Below, piece by piece: positions 54,801 through 64,000 of a stretch of DNA of 64,000 nt (position 1 is its first letter; every line of letters starts with the position of its first letter). Below the pieces are notes generated by a model, which saw only the letters and a list, made by a program, of their open reading frames with translations, ran no database searches and was not told where the DNA came from. The DNA lies in NCBI GenBank assembly GCA_903813345.2, contig CAIIXF020000001.1, positions 50,425,885-50,489,884 of the forward strand. The letters run 5' to 3'. Origin of the DNA: Owenia fusiformis (Eukaryota; Annelida; Polychaeta; Sabellida; Oweniidae). The translations under genes and the position numbers were made by a program.

Positions 54801-57800
54801 ACAGAACTTCAAAAAGCTTTGCACTTCTGACCCGTACTATAGTATTAAATCGACGATTCTGATCATGTCTTCTGAACTATTTGTTCGCAAACATGTGCAT
54901 TTTCTAATATATGATACTGACACCCGTTTGTGATAAAATAATGAAAAAAGAAAAATCGTACCTTCGAGGATCCAACATTTTGTTATCGAAACCAACGTAA
55001 TCGAGTGGATCACCAATGATCAGGGCACATTGCACAACGGTATCTGAGTCTAGATAATTGCGGTTACAACCTTTCTGGAGGGGAATGTACACACCATCCA
55101 GGAGGTTCCCAAGTCAAGTCCCCATAATCCAAATGTGATTATAACCTTTATTGCTGATCTTTTATTATTTCAGCCGCCATCGTTGTCTCTCATTTAGCCA
55201 CGTTCTGGAATTTTCCTGTGTTTTCACACGCATCCAGTGATCCCGAGCTTGCAGATAAAACTACATTCCAAACACTAGTGCGTGTAATGCCACCTTATAG
55301 TAAAATGGGCAAGGCGTTTGTGGAGGTTTTTCGATATTTTAATTGGACTGTAGGAGCGATGATGTCCGTTGATTATAGTGGTAAAGGAACTCCCTTTGTT
55401 ATAAAACTTAGTATTACAAAGGGAAGGGGTGAATAATATTCTTTCTACAATACAATACAAACTAGTCTAGGAAAAGATTTACATCGTAATAAAGTAATTA
55501 TTTAATTATTACTCAGGTATTACTTGAAGAATTCAATGCGCCATAATAATACCACACAACACTTTCTTTACAGGACAATATTCTTTCGAATCGTATGCAC
55601 ACCGGTCAATTCAGGGCGAATTCAGAAAAGCGAATATTATGTTGTCTGATGACGTCAAAGTACCATCTAACATCAGCAGTGATGAAATTAACGCACATCT
55701 AGAAAGGTTTCAAAAAAGGGCAAGGAGTAAGACAGCACTTTCATTAATTTTCTCGCTTTCCCTGACCTTTGCCATAAAAGAGCTATGCATAGTAGTTTAA
55801 GATAATATAAGGTGTCATTTACTAGCAGAGGTAGCGAAAGCTACCCATCAGCAATATTAATTTATTTGATTTGAGTTCTAGTTCATGAAGATCGCGTGTT
55901 CTTCAAGAAAGGGTTTAATTTCCTGTTTACTGTTAATTTAGCGGTGGATGTTATTATAACAGAAGCAAGGCTTTCCTGTGAAAATCACCCTTCTTCTTTC
56001 AGTTATAATTCTGCTTTTATTTCCTGGGGAGGTGAAGCATATTTTGTACCACGCTAGCAGGTTGGGAATGACGAATGGAGAGTACGTGTTCCTCACGACG
56101 TTCGGTATGTTGCCAGACGAAAACATGGTCCGTCCATGGCTGGATTTGATAACACCCGGTCAGGATGAGGAGAATAAAGGTCTTCTCTTCGAGAAGAGAT
56201 TGTTCGAATCTTTGCTACAGGTTCGTCTTGGAATTTACTAGAGTTACGTTCCGTTACATTCAATAAGCTCAATTTATATCCCTTTGAAAGGTTTTTGCTA
56301 AATAATATGGGCATCATTTAATTAGGCCCAGAGGCTCGGTGTACTTACTCTAGATGAAAATGGTATACGTACTAGCAATGCATTTAGTTTGTCATGTGAG
56401 ATGTCTCAACCTAATTCGTAATTTTCGTAATTGGTTCAATCAAGTCATACATGAGATGTCCGTTGTAGATCACAGTTTCTGCAGTGAAAAATGAAGAGTC
56501 AGATCGATTCAGAGAACAAGTAGCCATTAAAATGATGGACGAACCCTGGAACTTCAATAAAACGTATTTGAATGGGTTAAAGGTAATATGGTGCATTTGT
56601 CGTTTCCTCATCACTTTGACCTTTACAGAGAAAGGAACTTGTAAGAGAGACCCTTGCTCAAAGGAAGAGCATAATTATGAATAGTCGAGTCGTCATTAAA
56701 TATCCAAAAGCTTTGAAACTTAAGAGCACTTTTTCTGACCAATACTTACTATTATCGTATGATCTGTAAAATGAAGCCCTCTGATCGGTCAGTTCTTGTG
56801 CTGTACCAATCTGTATTGCTACTGAGATTGTCCCCGCTGATCGTCTCCATCGCAATACAGAAAATATTGGTACGGAGGGGACAATCTCAGTAGCAATTAC
56901 AGAGGGCTTTGTATAAAAAACCTCCTACCCACGTACCCTCGTACCCACGTACGTGGGTCCTGACCCAGTCTTTAAAGAGTTAAATCTTTAACATTTTTTA
57001 AACATTATTCTATCTCAATGTATGCTTAATTATGGATGAATTTATGTACTCATATGCCTTTATTTCTAGATCGGACATCTGTCTCGTCATAAAATAAAGC
57101 CGGCATTGCATAATGTTCATTTGAGCTATTTGAGTGTTGTTTTTATATCGAAGCGATTTTTTGTTGATCGGGCAGTCTTACAGTGTACAACCAATCTATT
57201 GCTTGGCGCAAATTGGCCACATGGGGCATGTGTTGTAAAGTGCTGAAGTTTTTGACTCCATGAGCAGAATATGGTCAAACTTTCACAACAAAATTCACAT
57301 TGAATGACCTGAATGATTCTGGATTGACGAAGTTATTCAACTTTTCGTCGGTCCTGTTTTTTAACACCCTGTAGTTTCGATTTTTATCACATATACTTTT
57401 TATTCTTTCAAACGATATTACAAGTATTCATTGTTTGCACGACAGATTTGAACTATACGTGTATTTGTCTTATGTCTTTTATTTAATTTAACATCAGAAT
57501 TGGAGATACAAAGTGATAGAGTGATCAATTCACACGATCTCAAGGAATAACAAAGGCTGCATTTCTGTTTAACCGTGGCGCAATTGAATAACGAAATATT
57601 TGAAAAGTAGAAGGATTCGCTATATTCGTTTTTAATCGCTTTTTGGCACAATTTAAGGATAATTGTGCGCACTAGTTCAGTGAATCATTTAGATGGAATT
57701 AAAAGTTAGAGTTGCCAAACTTATGCAGGGGAGTGTTAGTTTGGTTTTGTAAACTTCGACATTATTCATGGCCGTTTGATCCATAATTAGGTAATATGAA

Positions 57801-60800
57801 GAGTTTTATTTTGACAATGATTTGATGTAAAACTGGTTTGAATGATAAAAGTTCAGCTTTGTAGTTTCTAGCTTTTTGCGCGTAAAACGTGAATACAATG
57901 GACAACAACGACACCAAATCTTTGACTAACATACGTTAATAACGTATAATATTCGTAAGAATGAATTCTACAACATTTGAAATAAACATCTAATAAAATG
58001 TGGTGAATTTAATTGGTTGGAAACTCTAAGAAATATATTTTTAAAAAGATGTCAACTTTTGGACAAGGGTAAACTTCCCGGGACATTTACAATCTGCATG
58101 AGGTAACAGGAGGCACGGATTGCACTGAACGAAGGCTAGGAGATTGCTAAGGGTCAAGATTGCAGTAAAAAATCCCATTGACGACCATTATAACGTTTCA
58201 TTTCATAATATATTCATGGGCACAGATGGATCTAGCTCAGCGAAACAGTGCCCAGTGTTCATTGGAGTCTTATCTAGCTTGCCGTTACAAAATAAGCATA
58301 CGGTGACCACACCGTTTTCGAGATAACTGAATCTGGAGAGAGCTACCACCGTAAAGCTACCTGTTTCAGAAAATTATTCTGCTCTACATAGTCTCAAAAA
58401 TCACTCCGCCATCTATAAAAATTCTGTTTCTAACCAAACTTGTAAATGTTTCCTGATAGATTATGTGGCAACCCAGGGTGTTGGGTAGCGTGGTCCTGGG
58501 TTACCCAGCTATCAAGTATCTGGATTTTTAATGGTCTGGCTTGATAATAGATTGTAAAATATATGGGAATGGGGGTCTTTTCAAACACTGATCGATACCA
58601 CATTCACTTTACACAATCATTCAACACAACAGAGAATGTAATGGGAAATTATATAAAATGAATATAATTCAACTCTATTTCAAAATATATACATGTGTTT
58701 GGTTACACAATTCTACATAGATTTACCGTCAGTTATGCAAAACAACAGAAAGTAACGTTCTTTTCAGTCAAATACACTTATGAAATTCAGTGTATCTAGG
58801 AAATTCAATGCAAACTATAACGTAACTTGATAACCGTAATTCTGCCTGCCAGTTTTCCTCACTTGGTAAAATGACCTGTCTAATAAGTTCAATACAGGCA
58901 AAAGGGGGGTTGTATTGTCATCATAAAAACAATAAAAGATAAATTCTTAGAAGGGTTCTGTACTGGCTAAAATAGCCAGATACGCATCAATACAATGAGT
59001 ACAGGCATGTATCTCCTGTTCGGGATAGTAATCATGATCAAATGTTCAGAAGGTGTTTACATGTAATACAGATAAAGTGACCACATGGGAGCTGACTAAG
59101 ACTAGGGGTTTGATTAGTGCAATGAAAATATAAAGGTGGTCGGATAGTCACTGGGTAGGAAATGGAACAAAAACTTAAGACAGTTAGGCAAAATTCCAAA
59201 TAGGATCTTCTCACAGTAATTACAAAGGCACACAAAGATTTAAAATGCTGTGAGGCTTTATATTAGCAAATTAATACCAACACTGGCTATGCTTAGTTCC
59301 CTGGGACGAATAAGGGTATCAGCAAATTAATTCCCCTTGCTTACCCAAAATCAAACCCTGCCCGGGGATGTTTTGAATAATTAGGTTATGGGGTGAAAAA
59401 TACAACAATTGCTAGATTCCCTAAGAATTTCCAATATAAATGTAATCAATCTCAAGGAAAGTAAATAAAATATGCCCAGTGAAATCAATTGAGCGCTCAA
59501 AAGTCGATTATTGCTGTGAAGCTGTTTGACAACTGAAAAATCGTCACTAGTCCATGCCTGATGATACTAACCAGGTGCATCACAGACCCCTCGGAGTATC
59601 AGCAAATTTGATGATTGCCTTAGAAAAACTCCAAACCAACTCGTCTCGGGAAATGTTCTATATTACTGGTACAGTTAAATATGCAACGCTTGTTCAAATT
59701 CTTCAAGACCATGCTGTGGGGGGGGGTTATATCTTACTTCAAGAGCCACACAGACTAACAGTGTAGCAGCAAATAAATTGCCATAGCTTAATTACGCCAA
59801 ATCAAACCCGACCTTGGGGATATATAGAATACATTAGGCAGTTGCAATATATATAAAAGTGAAATAAATAGCTGGTAGTTCTCTCAAGTTTTCAGTTCAA
59901 AATGTAGATTTTAAGTATGAATATTCTAGTGACTCAAATAATCAACACTGGCAAGCAGATATTACCCTCAAATTATATAAGATAAAGCCAAAAATACCAA
60001 GTTGGCGATTGAATCTTAAATATACATGTAGGTCAATCTGTAAATTTCAAATGAATCAGAAATGCTTCTCACAATAATGTACACGTAGCTCGTTCAATGC
60101 TTATGAGGTTTTAATTAGAAATAAAATTCTGAGAGTTCAAATCAATCTGCTATATAAATACGTACAGCCACAGTTTGAGTCAAGGCGTGACCAGGCAGAT
60201 CGAAATCAAAGTCGTAATCAAACAAAATGGTCCTGAATATTCTTTATGAACCTGATATAATAACCCTCAACGTGGTTTAAATGAATTTATGCTAATGTAA
60301 ATGAAGCTATAAAATGAGTGAGAGAAATCAGAAGATTCACCAACAAGGAAAAAGTATAAACAGTTTCTCTGTTTTAGAGTAAAAGTAATTCCATTACCTT
60401 ACCAACCCGTTCACATAGGCTAGTGTATCTAATAAGATGTTATATATCCAATATGTATGTGTATTAATTCCAAAATGCAGAGAGAAAGTTAATTCCTGTT
60501 ACTTGCCGGTGATTCAAAGTCCCACCGAAGAACTGATGATTCATGCAAATCTAGCCAAAATTTTATAGTCTCAAAATAAAATGTAATCGCTTAGTTTGGC
60601 CCCCTATAAACAATCACACCTAATAAACATTAAATATTGATAAAATAAACAATAACATGACATACATTTGATATAAAGTTGGCATAATGTGTCTAGTGTA
60701 AGAAATTCACATATAAACTTTTTAATATGAGACTATCAACAAAAGGCTGAATAAGGAAGTAGTGAAATAAGAAAATTCTGAATAAACTCCTGAATTATGA

Positions 60801-63312
60801 AGTATCTACAAACATAATTGATAAATAAAGGTAAGAGCAATTTAAACAAAGTGATAATCCTCAGAATAAACACATAACATTGTATTAAGTATGGGAGGAT
60901 CATCACAATTAGTACTTACCCTATCGAGAATAAACCTAGATTCATTTATCAAACACTAGATGGCGCTGCGACGGGACAGAAAAGGAGAAAAAGCTTTTTT
61001 ATACAGAAACCAAGTAACCGCTAGTATCCCTACTCCGGACTATATTCTAATCAGCACTGATGTGTTATACAGGTAAGACTGCCCGATCAACAAAAAACAT
61101 TTCGACATATCAAAAACATAAATCAAATAGCTCAAAAATAATGAACATTTATGCAATTCCGGCTTTATTTTATTTTACTAGAGAGATGTCAGATCTATAA
61201 ATAAAGGCATATGGATGCATAAATTCATCTATAATTCAGGATAAACTGAGATTGAATAATGTTTTAAACATTTAAAAAATTAACTCTTTAAAGACTGGGT
61301 CAGGACCCACGTACGTGGGTACGAGGGTACGTGGGTAGGACGTTTTTTATACAAAGCCATTACAGAGGATCACACGATAAAAACGTTATTGAATGATTAG
61401 AAGTGCAATACAGAATATATTCTGTCTCGATATTCTGTATTGGCACTCGACTTCGTCTCGTTCCAATACAAAATTTCTCGAGCAGAATATATCCTGTATC
61501 ATTAAATAACTTCATTGTTTATGCTAGCAGGCTACAAATTCCTTCTTTTTAGGGTTCAATGTATTCCCTTTACCTCTACGACACAGTGTTGGTGTACCTA
61601 ATGACAGTCAATAAGACAATACAGAGGGGAGGTAGTCTGTCAGATGGCAGACTAATGTTTGAAAATGCTAAGGAAATTGAATTTGATGGTACTCAGTGTT
61701 CATTACTTCTTTTTTACTCAAACAATTAATTATTTTTATTATTTCATTTAAAATGCCGTATGATAAAACGCGAGATGATGGTTTACATAGATCGATTCAA
61801 TGTTTTAAACATGATACGAAAAATAATATTCGCTATAATTCTAGATCTAGGAGTGTGAACGAAAATAAATGAGGTTAACATATACTGTTTACTATGATGT
61901 TTCCTCAGGTAAAAGTGGCAGGGTAAAGCTAGACAAGGACGCAGAGCGAGAGCCAGACTTCTGGATATGGCAGCTAGTTCCATCCCAAAACGACTTTACA
62001 CACTTTGGAACCATCGATATGGACAAACCAATCAAACAGGTACCAATCCACACACCATTATATGCCACCATGGTTAGTCAATTGTTACCTGCATCACGAT
62101 ACCTGAATATTGGTATGTCATATTCATAATCTGTTAATAGATTTGCACCAAGTCCTTTAAATTTGTACCCCCGATACATTAAACAGTAAAAGCTGTCTCT
62201 AGTGAACACCCGTCCCTTCCCCGCAGCCCGCATATTTTACACTTACTTCTGTTTTAATTACCCTCTCTGCAGTGAACATCAACACTGAAGGTTTTTTCTT
62301 GGCAACAAGTGTTTATACATGATTTCTGTCGCAGTGTTGCGACAGCCAATCAGATTGCGAGTTCTTAATGCTAACTGCTTATCGCAGGGGGTAAAAAGAA
62401 ATAATATATTCTGGATTTTGATGCCTTGTGATCGGTGGATGATCCTTTACACATATAATTTAATTTACCCATATCATTTATAGAGGTTCCATGTTGAGGC
62501 AGAGCCATTTTGGAAGACCAAAGATCGTAGGCCACCACTTGGTATTCCCGTATGTGGCTTCTACAATCAATACTGTGAGGTGGATAACTCTCTGTCAGGT
62601 ATTGTAGAAATTATCATGAACCCCATGCAATATAATACAAGCTACAGAGATTATATTTTAAGTAATTACCGACTTTCAAGAATTGAACCAGTATCTTTTC
62701 TATCTCTATCTCGCTAGCCCACGTGACTATTACCTCAATAGGAGTTACCGATCCAAAATATAGCTGATTCCTGATTTTTCCGGCTAGCATATGAACTATC
62801 ACTCAGTATGCCAAATATCTATCTTTGTTCATGTATGGTCTCCATTGTGTTTCAGATGGTGCATTGATAGGCATCATATTGGGCGTTGTAGTATGTTTCT
62901 CCCTTGTACTTGGATTAGTTATACTCATGTTCTTAAGGTATATTTTTCCATATTTAACAAACGTAGTATATATTTACTGTCTTGTAAAGTATCTATAACA
63001 GTACGGGTGAAGAAGACCAAACTTCATACAACAATTAAAAATACTGTTTTCCACAAAAAGGCATCCTTGCTGCAACGGTATTTTACAAGTATATATGAAT
63101 TTAAGCATAAATGAAGTCCTTTGAAGAAGGATGCAAAAAGGCAAAATGCTTCTTTTATTGTTTTCGTTTTGATATCTCTTGTTTTAAATCTTAGGAAAAG
63201 GAAACATGACCACGAAAAAATGTTGGATATGTGGAAAATACGTCCGGATGAGATTATGACAATCAAACCAAAATCCAAGGGATCCTCAGGTTATAATTCA
63301 GTTGGCAGCACT
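48585..63312 (+). CDS. Receptor guanylyl cyclase (natriuretic peptide receptor type), 5' part, 11 exons
   Basis: Exons: 48585-48805, 53947-54056, 55174-55380, 55574-55726, 56003-56220, 56469-56582, 61553-61688, 61909-62039, 62484-62598, 62856-62937, 63195-63312. Phases agree throughout, giving 535 residues in the window. Residues 1-25 form a signal peptide. Residues about 30-460 are an ANF-receptor (periplasmic-binding-type) ligand-binding domain: MGLLVPRYGALDY, ACNAGRALGMAVD, IIGPACSAG, VRVMPPYSKMGKAF, FNWTVGAMMSVDYS, RLGMTNGEYVFL, GSMYSLYLYDTV, FWIWQLVP. A juxtamembrane Cys pair (PVCGFYNQYC) precedes a transmembrane helix at about 469-496 (GIILGVVVCFSLVLGLVILM). The cytosolic start RKRKHDHEKMLDMWKIRPDE is typical of the juxtamembrane segment before the kinase-homology domain. 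Kinase-homology, coiled-coil and cyclase domains must lie beyond 64000. Such receptors make cGMP on peptide binding; the ligand is unknown. Confidence 0.9.
50015..50235. repeat. 38-bp tandem repeat, about 5-6 copies
   Basis: Units TGTGTACCTAGACGAACATT-TTGCATACATCTAAATGC are nearly identical in the centre and degenerate at both edges. Confidence 0.92.
53620..53832. repeat. Second copy of the dispersed repeat at 43370
   Basis: Shares CCCACATCATTTGAGACTGA, CTACAACTATTTTTAAAG, TTCAGTATGAATAAAAT and GGATTTTGATCTTGTT with the YWTD gene intron copy, with many substitutions. Confidence 0.75.
53947..54056 (+). CDS. Guanylyl cyclase exon 2
   Basis: Acceptor GTTTACAG, donor GTAATA. Encodes TWRNGACNAGRALGMAVDMI and INTIIGPACSAG, the conserved Cys and the IGPxCS motif of the ANF-receptor domain. 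Confidence 0.92.
54664..55018. mobile_element. Foldback element, copy B of the CAYTGGTGATCC family
   Basis: 355 bp in intron 2, flanked by ATCAG on both sides (54659-54663, 55019-55023). Ends CACTGGTGATCCACTCCATG and, in reverse complement, CATTGGTGATCCACTCGATT. Arms continue GGTTACCGAAACGGTAACAA with a mirror. Same family as 17454-17862. Confidence 0.75.
55174..55380 (+). CDS. Guanylyl cyclase exon 3
   Basis: Acceptor TATTTCAG, donor GTAAAG. Encodes AAIVVSHLATFWNFPVFSHA, TFQTLVRVMPPYSKMGKAFV and FRYFNWTVGAMMSVDYS; NWT is a glycosylation site. Confidence 0.94.
55574..55726 (+). CDS. Guanylyl cyclase exon 4
   Basis: Acceptor TTTACAG, donor GTAAGA. Encodes QYSFESYAHRSIQGEFRKAN and a hydrophilic stretch ending ERFQKRAR. 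Confidence 0.88.
56003..56220 (+). CDS. Guanylyl cyclase exon 5
   Basis: Acceptor TTCTTTCAG, chosen over CAG or TAG sites further upstream because it joins RAR to IIILLLFPGEVKHILYHASR in frame, as expected for this domain. Continues RLGMTNGEYVFLTTFGMLPD and ends FESLLQ. Donor GTTCGT is non-optimal. Confidence 0.88.
56469..56582 (+). CDS. Guanylyl cyclase exon 6
   Basis: Acceptor CGTTGTAG, donor GTAATA, phase 0 at both ends. Encodes ITVSAVKNEESDRFREQVAI and a segment with an NKT site ending YLNGLK. Confidence 0.85.
56755..56904. mobile_element. Older hairpin MITE, left part (interrupted)
   Basis: Mirror blocks TGTATTGCTACTGAGATTGT / ACAATCTCAGTAGCAATTAC flank a short loop. The outer arm (GATCTGTAAAA, ATCGTATGATC) finds its partner (ATTACAGAGGATCACACGAT) only after the 4.45-kb element is removed, at about 61359-61390. 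Confidence 0.7.
56905..61358. mobile_element. 4.45-kb element with about 280-bp inverted repeats and 9-bp target duplication (Mutator-like)
   Basis: Exact 9-bp duplication ATTACAGAG at 56896-56904 and 61359-61367. Ends GGCTTTGTATAAAAAAC and GTTTTTTATACAAAGCC are perfect mirrors. Arms 56905-57181 and 61073-61358 are highly similar and include the self-complementary CCCACGTACGTGGG. A 9-bp duplication with long inverted repeats is the pattern of Mutator-like elements. Interior open frames (for example 59554-59766) are short and unrecognised, so it looks non-autonomous. The arms have diverged somewhat, so it is not very recent. Confidence 0.85.
61385..61511. mobile_element. Small hairpin MITE
   Basis: Arms GTTATTGAATGAT, ATACAGAATATATTCTG, CTCGATATTCTGTATTGG mirror CCAATACAAAATTTCTCGAG, CAGAATATATCCTGTAT and ATCATTAAATAAC. 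Non-coding. Confidence 0.65.
61553..61688 (+). CDS. Guanylyl cyclase exon 7
   Basis: Acceptor CTTTTTAG, donor GTACTC. Encodes GSMYSLYLYDTVLVYLMTVN and DGRLMFENAKEIEFDG; the LYDxVLxY helix is characteristic of the family. Confidence 0.93.
61909..62039 (+). CDS. Guanylyl cyclase exon 8
   Basis: Acceptor TTTCCTCAG, donor GTACCA. Encodes GKSGRVKLDKDAEREPDFWI and WQLVPSQNDFTHFG, the last beta strands of the ectodomain. Confidence 0.93.
62484..62598 (+). CDS. Guanylyl cyclase exon 9: juxtamembrane ectodomain
   Basis: Acceptor ATTTATAG, donor GTATTG. Encodes FWKTKDRRPPLGIPVCGFYN and QYCEVDNSLS; the two Cys are at the membrane-proximal position conserved in these receptors. Confidence 0.92.
62856..62937 (+). 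CDS. Guanylyl cyclase exon 10: transmembrane helix
   Basis: Acceptor TGTTTCAG, donor GTATAT. Encodes a single hydrophobic helix of about 22 residues ending LMFLR. Confidence 0.92.
63195..63312 (+). CDS. Guanylyl cyclase exon 11: juxtamembrane cytosolic segment
   Basis: Acceptor AATCTTAG, donor GTAAGT, ends in phase 0. Encodes RKRKHDHEKMLDMWKIRPDE and a Ser/Gly-rich stretch (SKGSSGYNSVGST) that leads to the kinase-homology domain off the window. Confidence 0.9.
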
Positions 63313-63337
63313 GTAAGTTGGGAGGAATATACACTAA

Positions 63338-63739
63338 CAGGGTGTCCCAAAACATTGTACTGAGACAAACTCTGTGCATGATGATATTTTTACAACTAAA
63401 GTTATCATAAAGATATGAAGATACCACTAGAAAACTCTTCTTAGTTTTAAAAACCATCTTGTTTTTTGCCACATCCATGTTTTAATGTTGTACTGGCAAA
63501 AACATAGAATAACGCTGATAGTGATGGAGGAATATTCTTGAAATTCAGTCATCTGAAAGACAATTTAATCATCATAAATATCTAACGGTTTCAACAGGTA
63601 ATTCAATTCAGAGCAAGACATCTAAAGTGTCAAACTAATTTTCTTTATAATATATCTACAGTTCAACTTTTTTCGTTTTTCGATGAAGGAAAACAAAATT
63701 ATTCCTGTCTAATTTGGATATACTTTTTGGGACACCCTG
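63338..63739. mobile_element. 402-bp MITE with CAGGGTGTCCCAAAA inverted ends
   Basis: Ends CAGGGTGTCCCAAAA and TTTTGGGACACCCTG are exact 15-bp mirrors. The right flank is TATA and the left TAA, so a TA duplication is plausible. It begins only 25 bp after the exon 11 donor. No coding capacity. Confidence 0.75.
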
Positions 63740-64000
63740 TATATAGATTTGGTACTCCATTACTGTACTGTTGTATTATATTGTAATTATATTCTAACAT
63801 AATATTCCCCTGTATAAATATGATATCCATTCTATGCACTAGCAAATTAAATTATATAAGTACTAATTTGATACTGAAAATAGTGCAAATTTAGCACTGG
63901 TCAGTACAGAAAATTTTGAGTGCCAAGTGTGTATCCGAAAATGAATACTAAACTATTTGAGTACTAAGTTAACAATAAGTTAACCCACTTCTGTCTATAA
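63740..64000. other. Guanylyl cyclase intron 11, runs off the window
   Basis: AT-rich, nothing recognised. The next exon is beyond the right edge. Confidence 0.6.

Larger units (their letters stand above)
56583..61552. other. Guanylyl cyclase intron 6 (5.0 kb), mostly transposon
   Basis: Composed of an older hairpin element split by a 4.45-kb element (56905-61358) and followed by a second small hairpin (61385-61511). No exon seen. Confidence 0.75.

Noticed and set aside
55942-56002. Upstream acceptor TTTAG (about 55940) for cyclase exon 5
   Set aside because: Using it runs into an in-frame stop; the acceptor at 56001-56002 keeps the frame and gives the expected domain sequence.
59554-59766. 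70-residue open frame inside the 4.45-kb element
   Set aside because: Too short and without transposase motifs; could be a remnant but I cannot support it.

Overview
This is animal nuclear DNA. It is AT-rich with rare coding sequence, introns with GT/AG borders, domains of metazoan receptor and signalling families, and dense small foldback transposons. No bacterial operon, viral or organellar features are present. The transposon mix and the families present suit a non-vertebrate, probably marine, animal. I cannot name the phylum.

Layout. (1) 1293-1493, plus strand: last coding exon of an unrecognised gene that enters from the left. (2) 11325-25741, minus strand: a complete five-exon coding region for a 173-residue PRL/PTP4A-type protein tyrosine phosphatase with a CAAX box. 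A probable non-coding first exon and promoter (CRE plus YY1-like motif) lie near 32797-32925, so the transcription unit is about 21 kb. (3) 32930-39120: intergenic, packed with palindromic elements. One hairpin element just upstream of the predicted PTP4A promoter carries a DR1 nuclear-receptor-type site and a CArG box in each arm, and an array beside it carries repeated DR4-type sites. (4) 39125-47394, plus strand: a complete 12-exon gene for a 608-residue secreted protein: signal peptide, six-bladed YWTD propeller, EGF-like module, sushi module, and a Cys-rich C-terminal domain I do not recognise. (5) 48585-63312, plus strand: first 11 coding exons of a receptor (particulate) guanylyl cyclase of the natriuretic-peptide-receptor type, covering signal peptide, ANF-receptor ectodomain, transmembrane helix and juxtamembrane start. 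The kinase-homology and cyclase domains lie beyond the right edge.

The three recognised genes (a prenylated phosphatase, a secreted matrix or ligand-like protein, a cGMP-producing receptor) do not form an obvious shared pathway. Genes 4 and 5 are head-to-tail about 1.2 kb apart.

Much of the rest is repeats: minisatellites (58, 28, about 32, 38 and 70 bp periods), a roughly 315-bp GC-rich tandem array, and many non-autonomous DNA transposons with TA, TTAA, 5-, 8- or 9-bp target duplications. Notable are a 4.45-kb element with 9-bp target duplication nested inside an older hairpin in a cyclase intron, and a 70-bp array that has copied a splice acceptor three times upstream of the EGF exon. Exon borders were placed by hand from splice consensus, phase continuity and family similarity. 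No alignment or transcript evidence was available.
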